Both the position numbers and the translations under genes were made by a program. Shown here one piece after another: positions 42,401 to 47,089 of a stretch of DNA of 64,000 nt. The notes below the pieces were generated by a model, which did no database searches, had not been told where the DNA came from, and saw only the letters and a list, made by a program, of their open reading frames with translations. Each line of letters begins with the position of its first letter. Positions within the stretch are counted from its first letter, which is position 1. The stretch comes from Congeria kusceri (taxonomy: Eukaryota; Mollusca; Bivalvia; Myida; Dreissenidae), in the NCBI GenBank assembly GCA_027627225.1, contig CM051024.1, positions 47,279,047-47,343,046 on the forward strand, in the 5' to 3' direction.

Positions 42401-43450
42401 GGCAAAAACTTCCTCTCGCGTTTAGCATCATATTCTGAATAATCCTTCCTTTCACCTTTTCTTTTTTGCCCCGGTTTAACACCGCGTGTATATTTCCACC
42501 AGAACATTTTGTGTAAACAATATACCAGTTGATTATTGATTCAGAACGAGGCCGACAGAACGTAAATTGTCAACTTAAGTTCGGCAAATATAGTATAAAT
42601 AATTTTAACTTGTATCTATAAGCGTCTCGAGCATGATAACTGTTGAAACTCATAAGCGCTTTCAGACAATGAATGAGGGAAAACTATCGTGGACATCCGG
42701 GAGTATTCAGAAGGTACAAGTGTTTCTTAAGCTACGTATTATGTCTTTAATCTATGTGTTGATGGCTGTAACAGTTGTGTGTATTTGTTTACGCTGATTT
42801 ACGCACAGCGTTGGGAGAATACAAAGACAACAAGTAGGTTTTGATGATAACAATTTTTATAAATTTTTAACAAGCCCAGCTTGTGACCCTGACTTTAAAA
42901 TCGCTGGAATTATAGACAAGGGTTCTGACTTCATTAGGGGCCATTTGGCACTGTCTGAGTTTAATAATGTACCACAAAACTTTACTTCAAAGCGTTTTGG
43001 CCCTCATACTCAACCATACTGAAGGTTAAACATCAAACTACAAACTTAGAACCATGATTTTTTTAAGCATATACAACGTGTCTGACCTAGCCATTTTAGT
43101 TGCAAATTTGGAATGAAATTATCAACTACGACACGATTAAGTGCATGATAATTATGTCTGTGGTCTGGATGGTACTGAGAGTGAGAGTGTGAATGGGACA
43201 AGTTCCAATCATTCTTAAATGAATCATTGTTAATGGTGACAACTCAACGACTCACGCTTTCCTGCTTGAAATATATGTCACAATTTCTCAGACAGGCTAG
43301 TAATCGACTAATATACGATTATGAAAAATTGCGTGAATGACCACCACACTCCGATCATCTATCTCGCGAAATTACATTACAATAAAACTAGTGGCGTTAT
43401 GGGCTTACCCTATACGTGTTTGTTGCTTTATGCTTAGCAGATTTACCCAT
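414..43450 (-). CDS. UTP20: UTP20, small-subunit processome HEAT-repeat scaffold (N-terminal 1,649 codons; continues off left edge)
   Basis: UTP20 is a large nucleolar HEAT-repeat protein of the U3/SSU processome needed for 18S rRNA maturation. Exons 1 to 32 in transcript order: 43450-43409, 39962-39882, 35858-35792, 35523-35462, 34883-34813, 34537-34343, 33748-33664, 32436-32377, 29843-29766, 28579-28421, 27410-27258, 25744-25610, 24465-24212, 23751-23638, 23252-23049, 22359-22209, 20656-20600, 20258-20109, 18611-18455, 17802-17553, 17277-16320, 15618-15533, 14892-14767, 12022-11856, 10782-10704, 9653-9458, 6223-6066, 5321-5098, 3636-3498, 2763-2673, 2362-2219, 467-414. Splice phases agree at every junction and no stop interrupts 4,947 nt. 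Recalled family landmarks include TFSERIKNINIDVIHQI (exon 2), LVQLARDLQSDFY (exon 6), NFAAESFAFLMRK (exon 7), VPLRYLLGSLFVNF (exon 19) and LNPLKNIRQ (exon 26). Human UTP20 is about 2,785 residues, so the C-terminal part lies outside. Exons were called by eye; single-base edges could be off. Confidence 0.93.
764..1306. repeat. 68-bp tandem repeat, 8 copies
   Basis: Units of 66-69 bp begin TTAAGTCCATACATGTCATA, contain AACAGCACGGGGGAACAATC and are nearly identical. The array lies in the UTP20 intron between exons 31 and 32. Confidence 0.95.
1440..1699 (-). mobile_element. tRNA-derived SINE, copy 1
   Basis: The tRNA-like head reads on the minus strand at the right end: an A-box-like TAGATCAGTTGGTAG and a B box GAGTTCGAGCCC. 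The body is shared with 24545-24819 and 41100-42066 (for example CTACTCACACTTTTCCTGGG on the plus strand). All three copies have the same orientation. The head lacks a convincing cloverleaf, so it is not a tRNA gene. Confidence 0.85.
1700..2218. other. UTP20 intron, nothing recognised
   Basis: AT-rich intron downstream of exon 31 (transcript direction). I saw no repeat or coding block. Confidence 0.4.
2500..2666. mobile_element. ~165-bp MITE with inverted ends, copy 1
   Basis: The left end (ATGGGATAAATAGAATACCA) is roughly the inverse of the right end (ATTCTGTATTTCTCCCACCAT). Inner parts GATAAGCTTATTTG and AAACTTATC also pair. A second copy is at 13600-13761. It ends a few bases from the UTP20 exon 30 donor. 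Confidence 0.7.
3498..3636 (-). CDS. UTP20: UTP20 exon 29, with likely GC-AG intron
   Basis: The exon encodes EISFGARLLLPHVSDILIYI and ends KKHNVAGKELSILSR, matching the family block GGRLILPHV...KELGILSK. The phase needed by exon 30 (MSKFVQDEERSQ) requires splicing at AAG|GCATGC, a GC donor. A GT donor 18 nt further on would keep frame but add six residues (about HAWLYM). Confidence 0.82.
3837..4786. mobile_element. hAT-like non-autonomous element, copy 1 (950 bp)
   Basis: The ends are inverted (TAGGGATGGGACCGAATATT and its complement) and flanked by a perfect 8-bp direct repeat TTTTAAAT (3829-3836, 4787-4794). An 8-bp duplication and a TAGGG start fit the hAT superfamily. It contains no transposase. 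Short ORFs inside it are not genes. Confidence 0.9.
5655..5820. repeat. long perfect-style hairpin (~75-bp arms, short loop)
   Basis: The left arm begins TGGAATACTACATGACTGTG and the right arm ends in its near-complement, with a loop of about 14 bp (CACCCTACGGGCTC region). The arms differ at a few positions. It lies in the intron between UTP20 exons 27 and 28. Confidence 0.85.
6224..7029. other. UTP20 intron 26, unique part; nothing firm recognised
   Basis: A segment at 6313-6520 (ATGGCTACAGATTTCATCAT) faintly resembles the MITE at 40316-40524. Otherwise I see no structure. Confidence 0.35.
7030..9470. repeat. minisatellite of UTP20 exon-26 end plus splice donor, ~80 units
   Basis: The unit is about 30 bp (variants of 26 and 35 bp), core CTGAATCTACCAGTACCTGT. 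On the gene strand this reads ACAGGTACTGG, the exon 26 donor. The array also has a higher-order period near 1,105 bp: rare variants (GTTAATCTAC at 7381 and 8486; TCTGAATCCA at 8101 and 9206) recur at that spacing. Confidence 0.97.
9458..9653 (-). CDS. UTP20: UTP20 exon 26, with end and donor seeding the large minisatellite
   Basis: The exon encodes GALNSIDMLFKKLGHLLDAF...ALNPLKNIRQNAVYRIIQ. After phase-0 splicing at CAG|GTACTGG it joins LFNDYDKYAWRPVELDALF of exon 27, giving an ungapped match to the recalled human block. Downstream of the donor the genome repeats the RIIQ codons and the donor roughly 80 times (7030-9470). Read-through stays open for about two more repeats (RIIQVLVDSD) before a stop. 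Confidence 0.88.
9990..10460. repeat. three diverged copies of a ~150-bp repeat
   Basis: Each copy has a TTTTAGATAATTCAAGGGCC-like phrase, then a block such as TTGACCTAGATATTA, then ACATTTTCATGAA. It belongs to the loose group of elements sharing an AGGGCATAACTC-like phrase. Confidence 0.8.
10783..11855. other. UTP20 intron 24, nothing recognised
   Basis: Unique-looking AT-rich intron with no open frame, repeat or exon-like block that I could support. Confidence 0.4.
12139..13251. mobile_element. 1.1-kb element with short inverted ends and ~8 internal tandem units
   Basis: The ends TTATGCCCCCGAAG and CTTCGGGGGCATAA are perfect inverse copies. Inside are about eight diverged units of 100-160 bp with CTCTGCACTTCCTCTCA, ATATGAAGTTTCATTTGAAT and CTTCAATACTAATGGAGTTA, followed by a GACGGAC-rich tail. 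No coding capacity was seen. Confidence 0.8.
13600..13761. mobile_element. ~160-bp MITE with inverted ends, copy 2
   Basis: Ends AGAGAATACTAGGTTAGTGT and GTACCTAGTACTCT are inverted relative to each other. The interior resembles 2500-2666 (CTAAGCCACGAGCCTTGG against the complement of CCAAGGCTCTTGG). Confidence 0.7.
13826..14288. mobile_element. element with ends GCGCTCGACTATTC / GAATAGTTGAGC, short form
   Basis: The start CAAGAGCTGTCTCGGGACAT and end GAATAGTTGAGCTAAAAA match the longer element at 36489-38015. This copy holds only about two internal ~130-bp units (GGGGCATAATTG, TGGGCC). Confidence 0.75.
14431..14730. repeat. 30-bp tandem repeat, 10 copies
   Basis: Unit begins ATACACGATGCAGATTTTAA. 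Its period is a multiple of three, which creates a false 108-codon frame. It starts about 37 bp past the UTP20 exon 23 donor and does not include exon sequence. Confidence 0.95.
14893..15532. other. UTP20 intron 22, nothing recognised
   Basis: AT-rich intron; no repeat family or coding block was recognised. Confidence 0.4.
15657..15920. mobile_element. ~260-bp nested-hairpin element, copy 1
   Basis: The outer inverted ends (GAAAACCGGTCTTAATGCAT; TTAAGTCCGGTTTTCCCACG) enclose two inner palindromes, GATTAGCCTGTGC and its complement around a GCAGTCCGCACAGGC core, linked by a unique spacer (AAACAGAAAATACC). It lies in UTP20 intron 21. Confidence 0.92.
16320..17277 (-). CDS. UTP20: UTP20 exon 21, enlarged, with acidic/basic linker and SIM-like motifs
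   Basis: This 958-nt exon is far longer than its neighbours. It opens with conserved NEYYISDMSIAPAQNLLRR and closes with KKRKAAASSLVVHLALFAKF and ELRKLYYE, both collinear with vertebrate UTP20. Between them lie about 250 residues of low-complexity sequence, against roughly 45 in human. The linker contains two hydrophobic-acidic motifs (VIEVSDGDND, VVDLTGDDSE), three TRS-type motifs (KTRSQK, RTKSQ, RTRSM), acidic tracts and a Lys-rich tract (KKKKKSSK). It is probably disordered and exposed. The frame is open throughout, and both edges have good splice sites. Confidence 0.88.
17821..17985. repeat. ~150-bp dispersed repeat, copy 1
   Basis: Shared blocks: CAAGCC(C)CAAATT, AGTTACAAGCCTG, ATAAAACTGAGAATCTGAGC and TTTCGACCACTG. 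Other copies at 23405-23545, 23995-24140 and 24870-25022, all in the same orientation. Confidence 0.75.
18151..18306. mobile_element. nested-hairpin element, truncated copy
   Basis: Begins AAAACCGGTCTTAATGCATG and stops at GAGAGTGCCGTCCTAC. The first palindrome is half deleted and the right half is missing. Confidence 0.88.
18612..19821. other. UTP20 intron 18; mostly unique, possible SINE fragment at its end
   Basis: The segment near 19735-19795 (AGGAAACAGACTCG, CAATAAGCCTCAGGC) resembles part of 30940-30990 and may be a SINE fragment. The remainder shows nothing I can name. Confidence 0.4.
19822..20083. mobile_element. nested-hairpin element, copy 3
   Basis: Full-length copy ending about 25 bp from the UTP20 exon 18 donor. 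Both palindromes are present. Confidence 0.92.
20870..21150. repeat. two diverged copies of a ~130-bp repeat
   Basis: Both contain GGGCATAACTCA, then AACTTGACCTTCCTTTTATG or a variant, then AAAGTTTCATAA. Part of the AGGGCATAACTC-sharing group. Confidence 0.7.
21151..22208. repeat. UTP20 intron 16 with a diverged internal duplication
   Basis: Phrases such as TTTGAGCAAAATCTGCCAAG (near 21920) recur as TTTGAGCAAATTCCGCCAAG (near 22090), so an older ~170-bp direct repeat is present. The rest is unassigned. Confidence 0.55.
23405..23545. repeat. ~150-bp dispersed repeat, copy 2
   Basis: Contains AATGTTACAAGGCCGCCTTT and TAATTTTGACCACTGG; the most diverged of the four. Confidence 0.65.
23995..24140. 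repeat. ~150-bp dispersed repeat, copy 3
   Basis: Contains AAAGTTACGAGCCTGTC and ATAAAACCGAGAATCTGAGC; ends about 70 bp before exon 13. Confidence 0.72.
24545..24819 (-). mobile_element. tRNA-derived SINE, copy 2
   Basis: Best preserved copy: on the minus strand the head reads CGGCTAGCTCAGTCGGTAGA-like, with a B box GAGTTCGAAGCCC. The body ends near a poly-T tract at 24520-24535, which would be the A-rich tail. Confidence 0.85.
24870..25022. repeat. ~150-bp dispersed repeat, copy 4
   Basis: Contains GGCCAAGCAAGCCCAAATTA and ATTTGGACCACTG. Confidence 0.72.
25380..25592. mobile_element. nested-hairpin element, copy 4 (left palindrome lost)
   Basis: The left end GGGAAAACCGGGTTTAATGC is kept but the first palindrome is deleted. 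The right palindrome GATTAGCCTGTGCAGACTGC is intact. It ends about 18 bp from exon 12. Confidence 0.88.
26090..27110. repeat. 19-bp minisatellite, ~50 copies
   Basis: Unit ACAGACACAAAGTATTCAC, with variants (AACAG, GGATAC, CATGAAG). It lies in UTP20 intron 11. The frames it opens are not coding. Confidence 0.95.
27648..28361. mobile_element. pogo/Tigger-like MITE with TA flanks (714 bp)
   Basis: The inverted ends CAGTTGAACACCGCTATTTT and CGAAATAGCAGTGTTCAACTG are each flanked by TA. CAG...-type ends with a TA duplication fit the pogo branch of Tc1/mariner. No transposase remains. Confidence 0.82.
29155..29419. mobile_element. nested-hairpin element, copy 5
   Basis: Full copy with ends GAGGCGTGTGGTGAGAAAAC and ...CATGACACGCCTC, which extends the inverted repeat to the outermost bases. 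Confidence 0.92.
29570..29786. repeat. 26-bp array of UTP20 exon-9 end plus splice donor, 8 units
   Basis: Unit GTGGAACTTACCGTCTGAGTGCAGCT, shown here in two halves: GTGGAACTTACCG and TCTGAGTGCAGCT. On the gene strand each holds CAGACG|GTAAGT. Units are identical except one (CATCT at 29687). The array overlaps the last bases of exon 9. Confidence 0.96.
29766..29843 (-). CDS. UTP20: UTP20 exon 9, with end and donor amplified into a tandem array
   Basis: The 26 codons begin KAEGVGRLMFEMMKGVK and end QFHSCTQT; human UTP20 has a closely similar KVEGVG...FHSCTGQ block. The last 15 exon bases plus the GTAAG donor form one unit of a 26-bp array that runs on into the intron (29570-29786). The first donor in transcript order, at 29765, is taken as the real one because it gives a gap-free match to the family. 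Confidence 0.85.
29908..30854. mobile_element. ~950-bp element with CAGTGTTCTGGC ends
   Basis: The start CAGTGTTCTGGCGAGG and end CCTTGCCAGAACACTG are inverted. The flanks share ATATG. Superfamily uncertain (hAT-like ends). It lies in UTP20 intron 8, with no transposase seen. Confidence 0.75.
30855..30990 (+). mobile_element. tRNA-related SINE fragment
   Basis: The plus strand has a tRNA-like head with a B box (TCAATTCAATCCC) and a body AGACACCAGGTACTGGTTCT that other invertebrate SINEs resemble. It is partial, with no clear tail. Confidence 0.5.
31299..32022. mobile_element. TTAA-flanked MITE (724 bp)
   Basis: Ends AGGGGTGTATCGAC and GTGAATACGCCCCT are inverted, and each is flanked by TTAA. 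TTAA targets fit piggyBac or Kolobok elements. Interior non-coding. Confidence 0.78.
32465..33222. mobile_element. TIR element carrying a nested hairpin element
   Basis: Left end CAGCCGAACTTAGTTATCTT; right end AAGATAATGAAGTTCAGCTG. The interior has repeats of GACTTCGAGATCTCC / AACTTCGAGATAGCC. The 32667-32929 element is nested inside. Flanking TA is not preserved. Confidence 0.6.
32667..32929. mobile_element. nested-hairpin element, copy 6 (inside another TIR element)
   Basis: Left palindrome partly deleted; the right one reads GATCAGCCTGTGCGGACTGC. It sits within the 32465-33222 element, so it inserted later. Confidence 0.88.
33479..33552. repeat. foldback element, copy 2
   Basis: CGAGGAATGAGCGTGAAAC pairs with GTTTCACGCTCAACCCTCG; the loop CATCTGATATCGAAATG is similar to copy 1. 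Confidence 0.8.
33790..34000. mobile_element. nested-hairpin element, copy 7 (degraded left side)
   Basis: The left palindrome is missing; the spacer AAACAGAAAATACCATAAAG and the right half are present. It starts about 40 bp upstream (transcript sense) of exon 7. Confidence 0.85.
34905..35165. mobile_element. nested-hairpin element, copy 8
   Basis: Full length but diverged (ATAAGCCTGTGAAGACGGCA). It starts about 20 bp from UTP20 exon 5. Confidence 0.88.
35166..35461. other. UTP20 intron 4, remainder; nothing recognised
   Basis: AT-rich with a poly-T tract; no further repeat recognised. Confidence 0.35.
36489..38015. mobile_element. 1.5-kb element of the GCGCTCGACTATTC family with ~9 tandem units
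   Basis: Its ends match 13826-14288. Inside, units of about 165 bp repeat GGGGCATAACTCTGTCAAAA, ACAGAGTTATGGGTAATG, TTGCCCCTGATACTAGAGTT and AGTTTTGAAGTTAC. Each unit can fold, since GCATAACTCTGT pairs with ACAGAGTTATG. Confidence 0.85.
38263..38617. mobile_element. short TIR element, CAGTGTTTTTTT ends
   Basis: Begins CAGTGTTTTTTTCACCCTTG and ends TTGGCCCTAAAAAAACACTG. The flanks share CAACA. Probably a hAT-like MITE. Confidence 0.5.
38741..39775. mobile_element. hAT-like non-autonomous element, copy 2 (1,035 bp)
   Basis: Same ends as copy 1 and flanked by a perfect 8-bp direct repeat CTATTAAG (38733-38740, 39776-39783). The extra ~60-85 bp relative to copy 1 come mainly from an internal duplication near 39480-39605 (ACTATCTTACATTTCTTTAT twice). 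Confidence 0.9.
40316..40524. mobile_element. ~210-bp MITE with CAGGGTTCACTCT ends
   Basis: Left CAGGGTTCACTCTGCC is inverse to GGGCTAGAGTGAGCCCTA. A TAAGG direct repeat flanks it. Related phrases occur near 27530 and 6340. Confidence 0.6.
41100..42066 (-). mobile_element. tRNA-derived SINE, copy 3, split by an insertion
   Basis: The two SINE parts (41100-41272 and 41962-42066) are continuous with copies 1 and 2 once the 41273-41961 segment is ignored. The tRNA-like head is at the right end. Confidence 0.85.
41273..41961. mobile_element. TA-flanked Tc1/mariner-like MITE nested in the SINE (689 bp)
   Basis: The inverted ends CCGTAAATGTCCTTATTGAC and TCAAAAAGGACATTTATGG are flanked by TA on both sides. 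Uninterrupted SINE copies show a single TA at the same point (GAAATAAGTTCATG), which proves insertion. Confidence 0.88.
42161..42909 (-). mobile_element. probable hAT-type remnant
   Basis: The ends are roughly inverted (CAGTGATGGAAATAAGG; CTGACTTTAAAATCGCTGG), both with AAGCC..CTTGT blocks. It encloses the 42301-42507 frame. No target duplication is visible. Confidence 0.45.
42301..42507 (-). pseudogene. fragment resembling a TTF/ZMYM-type zinc-finger N-terminus
   Basis: A 68-codon frame starting MFWWKYTRGVKPGQKRKG contains KRERKFLPMW followed by SSWLVYDEPTKTMRYDC. This resembles the 'W-L-x-Y-D-E' lead into the TTF-type finger of ZNF862/C17orf113-like, transposase-derived proteins. It then breaks off in a Lys-rich tail without the remaining Cys/His residues, so it is a remnant rather than a working gene. 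Confidence 0.4.
43409..43450 (-). CDS. UTP20: UTP20 coding exon 1 (start codon)
   Basis: This 42-nt exon encodes MGKSAKHKATNTYR and ends at a GTAAG donor in phase 0. It joins directly to FQTFSERIKN of exon 2. The pattern Lys-rich, then N-T-Y-R, then a T-F-x-E-R block, is what I recall for the start of animal UTP20, which fixes this ATG as the initiator. The 3.4-kb intron 1 that follows is full of nested repeats. Confidence 0.85.
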
Positions 43451-43452
43451 AA

Positions 43453-43464
43453 TTAACGATTCAT
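43453..43464 (-). other. minimal upstream ORF (3 codons) before UTP20 ATG
   Basis: An ATG followed by two codons and TAA ends two bases before the UTP20 start codon, if the transcript begins upstream of 43464. Such a tiny uORF could reduce or tune initiation. The transcription start is not known, so its inclusion in the mRNA is inference. Confidence 0.35.
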
Positions 43465-43554
43465 GTATATCATAGATATTTTATTTTTAATTAACTATCT
43501 ATTTTATTCTTTTAAAATGTTATTCTTGGATTTTCTACAGCAACAACATGCTTT

Positions 43555-43562
43555 CCGGAAGT
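43555..43562 (+). promoter_or_regulatory. ETS-type site CCGGAAGT in putative UTP20 promoter
   Basis: CCGGAAGT matches the ETS/GABP core, which is often found in promoters of ribosome-biogenesis and housekeeping genes. It lies about 105 bp upstream of the UTP20 ATG, in the only ~180 bp not occupied by the gene or by the LINE remnant that begins near 43648. Binding is inferred from the motif only. Confidence 0.35.
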
Positions 43563-43831
43563 TGACATTTAATAAACATGAAATCGTCCTCCCTAAATGA
43601 AGAGTTTACCGTATATTCCTAAATAAATAGGTCTAACATACTTTTTATGATACAGACAGGAATCACCGTTTTTGTACACTGTGTGATAGTGGTGATGTTG
43701 GAGATGAATTCCATTATCTTTTTTGTTGTCCTTATTTCAAAATACAGAGAGAGAAAAATATTTTCTCACTATTATGTAAAAAATCCAAATATACTTAAAG
43801 TTGAACAACTCATGTCAGTCACTGACAAATC

Positions 43832-44192
43832 CAGGGGCGTAGCTTCCTTTAGGCGCTATAGGCACGTGCCTATATATATTTTTTCCAGAGATGAAAATTT
43901 TAAATATGCCAAAAATGCAGTAAAAGCAAGAGGGGGGATGTGGGTGAGGGCATCTTTCTTGGCTGTGTTTACATTTCGTTGTTTAACGAATCGATTACGT
44001 CAATATGAACTAAATTTCATGAAACACACACTTATTTTACAATTATATTGTAGCATCGGAGTTTAGCTGAAGTTAGTTGTTTGTAGCCACATACGAGTAT
44101 AAACACTCCTGGCCCAAATGATCGATTACAGCGTCATTTTGTAGATTCCGCATATTGTGCCTATACATTTTTTAACCCAAGCTACGACTCTG
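43832..44192. mobile_element. CAGGGGCGTAGCT-type MITE inside the LINE
   Basis: Left end CAGGGGCGTAGCTTCC; right end AAGCTACGACTCTG, a diverged inverse. The interior GGCACGTGCCTATA pairs with TTGTGCCTATAC-side sequence. AAATC is repeated on both flanks. Confidence 0.6.
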
Positions 44193-44999
44193 AAATCTTT
44201 TTAAACTTGCAAAAAACTTTGTAAAATCGATTTTGCTGCATTTTCGTTAGTATGGAAGTGTATATCCGCCAGTACATTCATGCTTCTAAATGACAATTAC
44301 ATATTGCTAAATTACAATTGCACGCTGCTAACTTTCAATTGCATGTTTCTAATGACAATTACATGTTGCTAAATAATAATTGCTTATTGCACTGTGTTAT
44401 TCGTTACTAATTAGCTGCAACTTCCATGCGTCCTAGTTCTTCTTTCTATCGGTTAATTAAATTAAATCACATATTATTGCGTGTAAATGACAAATGCATC
44501 CTGTCTGTGTCATCGTTAAGTGTTTTCGCGAACAAGTTCATATTGCTTTGTACATTTTAAGATGTCAATTTTATTAAACATAGTAGTGATCGTTTAGGCA
44601 TTAAACGATTGAAAGTTTAGCAAGGCGAAAGCAGCAAGCGCTTAGCAAAAAGAAGTTACTTAAATGCGACTTGACAGTTTGTCATGTGTCATTCATATGT
44701 AACCGGGAACCAGAAATTCCGGCAGTGTCCGTAAAATCGCAGGGAGATATCTAACTCAAAGCTACTTTTGACTAGATGTTGTGTGTGTGGTACATTTTTA
44801 TCGAGTGCACCGGGATTCTCTCCATATGGCCATCGCCCCCAGAAGACTTGTTAGTTGGGTTACGAGGGATAGTGCAAGATACAGGAGACGCCCCGTTCCA
44901 GAGACGACACTGGGTCATTTAGTGCCCGGTGTGAAGCACCTAGTACACTGCACCTCGGTTTAACGCCTCATGCGAAAGAAAAGTTAGAAGGTTAGGGTG

Positions 45000-45075
45000 T
45001 AGCGGGGGGCTCGAACCTGCGACCCCTGAGTTGTGAAACCAGTGCGTTACCACTAGACCACGGATCCGCCACTTT
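45000..45075 (-). repeat. tRNA-like SINE head
   Basis: The minus strand reads TGGTCTAGTGGTAACGC (A box) and GCAGGTTCGAGCCC (B box). Acceptor ends do not pair well and no CCA-proximal stem is convincing, so this is a SINE head, not a tRNA gene. Confidence 0.6.
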
Positions 45076-45439
45076 TGACTAGTTAAGCTCCTGGCTATTT
45101 TGGTCGAAAGAAGGTCCCGTTGTTCGTACCGCCTCTGCGAATCAGTAAACGGCCGAGGAAAGCTAGTCTTAGTGAGCACAAGCATGGCGATGTTGAGCTA
45201 ATACCTTTGTCTGTCAGTACTTTCGTACGTACGTCCGGGTGCCTGTCTGTCACAAAGCATGTCGTATCTATTTCATGTAACCGTTTTTAAGGAATTAATT
45301 TTTAAAAAAAAGAAAAAGTTTTGTGTTCACTGTATTAGTCCTGACGGTTTGCGCATTAACTGTCTGCCCGACCGTCTGTCCGTCCGGATGACTTTCAGAC
45401 ATGCAACGAATCCGTCCTACAACTTCTGAATAGCTTGAA

Positions 45440-45650
45440 GCACTGTCCGGCTAGCTCAGTGGTTGGTATACTCGCTTTGCGTTTTGGCAGCCCGGGTTCA
45501 TTCCCTACACGACGCATGTGAGTATGGTTGGTGGTCAGCATACCGGATAGCTGGAGCTTCCTCTTGCACTGCACCCTGCACTGTGTACTGAGCACCCCCT
45601 CCCCCCAAACAGCACAACACCACACCAGAATTAAAAAAAAATACAACATA
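45440..45650 (+). mobile_element. second SINE type with A-rich tail
   Basis: The head GGCTAGCTCAGTGGTTGG and B box CGGGTTCATTCCC are followed by a body (TTGCACTGCACCCTGCACTG) and a tail ATTAAAAAAAAATAC. Confidence 0.65.
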
Positions 45651-45789
45651 AAAAGTTACGATTCAAAATTCGTCCCAACTTGTGATTAGTTTAAAATTAA
45701 ATTAGGCATGGGTGCTGGTACACACACCGGGTCCCCACGAAATGCAGCGGCGCAGAGGGACCTCATAAACTACGACATAAGCGCATTCA

Positions 45790-45880
45790 ACACACACACA
45801 CACGCACGCACGCACGCTCTAACACACACACATCAACACACATGCACGCACGCACACACATACACATACACACGTCCGCC
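45790..45880. repeat. CA/CACGCA microsatellite
   Basis: Runs of CACACA and CACGCACGCA inside the 2.45-kb element. Confidence 0.85.
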
Positions 45881-47089
45881 CGAGTGTCCGTCCGCCCGTC
45901 TGTCAATGCATGTGTATACATATATATGCATATCTACTGCTTGGGTTACTCATGAATATTTTATGAAATTGATAATAGAAATCCACAACAACTTTAAACC
46001 GCTATTTTTCGTTTCTATGTCGTATTTTGTTAATTATTTCATGTTTGTTCTGTAATTAAAATTCTTTATTAAAAAAAATATTCTTAACGATTACATTTTA
46101 CGCGAAATGTACGTTCAACAGAACTAGCTTTGACTCCAAAATTGTTATTATGACAAAAGCAGTCTACAATATCATCTCCGGAAACTATCGAACATCTGAA
46201 TTTGCTGTTGAGAGTTGTCTCCCGTATATAGTAATTTGCGCTAGAAAGTCAAATTCTTATTGGTTCCCTGTAATGTTACAATGCATTAACATGTTTAGCA
46301 AAATCCACTAGTTAGTTAACCGCTTGTGACATCAGCAACAACAAAGTAAATGAGCAAAGGAATGCAGAAAGGAATAGTATGAATAATCATTTCAATATTG
46401 CAGTAGGCAAACAAAAAGGCTGAAAGCACTTGTCAAATACAAGCACAAATTTGGCATTAAGAAGCATGCAGTTACCACGTAGCAGAACGCATATGCATGT
46501 AAATAACATAACAATGTCATTAACTGGCGGATATGTATGTCGTTGCATTACGAATATCATAATGCAATAGGCAATTGTCATTTAGCAACGTGCAATTGTC
46601 ATTAGCAACACGCAATTGTCATTTAGCAATATACAATTGTCATTTAGCAACATGCAATTGTCATTTAGTAACATGCATATAGTGGCGGATATACCCTTCC
46701 ATACGTTAGATCCATCTTCCTTTTAAGATTATTCCAAATCTCTATTTTCCATTCAACAATATAAAGTATTTCTTAGTTCTTGTCATTTAAAAAGGTTATT
46801 TTTCTAATGTACTTGCAATAGTTTAATTTCAACTTAAAATGTAATACTACATTAGTCTCGTGTTCGTGTTTTTCTGTATTTTATTTGTGAGTCCAGGTCA
46901 TGGATTTTGTACTTATTTTGTATGTTCACTTGTTATTGTTCTACATGTTGTTGATCTCTTATACCCTTATGGGTCTTGAGCTTTAATAAACTTTTTAACT
47001 TGTAGTTTATTTTGTACATCCATTATTTAGATTCAGCTTTTAAAAGTTTTAATTTAAAAATATAGAAAACGGAGATATAATCTTAAAAC

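Larger units (their letters stand above)
44251..46703. mobile_element. 2.45-kb element with subterminal repeats and 6-bp duplication CGTTAG
   Basis: The ends TATGGAAGTGTATATCCGCC and GGCGGATATACCCTTCCATA are inverted and flanked by CGTTAG on both sides (44245-44250, 46704-46709). Both ends carry several TAAATGACAATTGCA-type repeats in opposite orientation. The interior has SINE sequences and no transposase. Superfamily not identified. Confidence 0.8.
43648..46990 (+). mobile_element. 3' end of a decayed non-LTR retrotransposon (LINE), split by two insertions
   Basis: At 43655-43830 the plus strand reads RNHRFCTLCDSGDVGDEFHY then, after a frameshift, RERKIFSHYYVKNPNILKV. This CxxC...DExH pattern is typical of the C-terminus of molluscan LINE ORF2. 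It continues at 44193-44250 (LFKLAKF-like) and, as 3' UTR, at 46704-46990 (CTTATACCCTTATGGGTCTT, AATAAA). It is frameshifted, so inactive. Confidence 0.7.

Noticed and set aside
43647..44066. 139-codon plus frame as a complete small gene
   Set aside because: Its first part is out of frame with a LINE ORF2 C-terminus and its last part lies in a MITE; it is a mosaic, not a gene.
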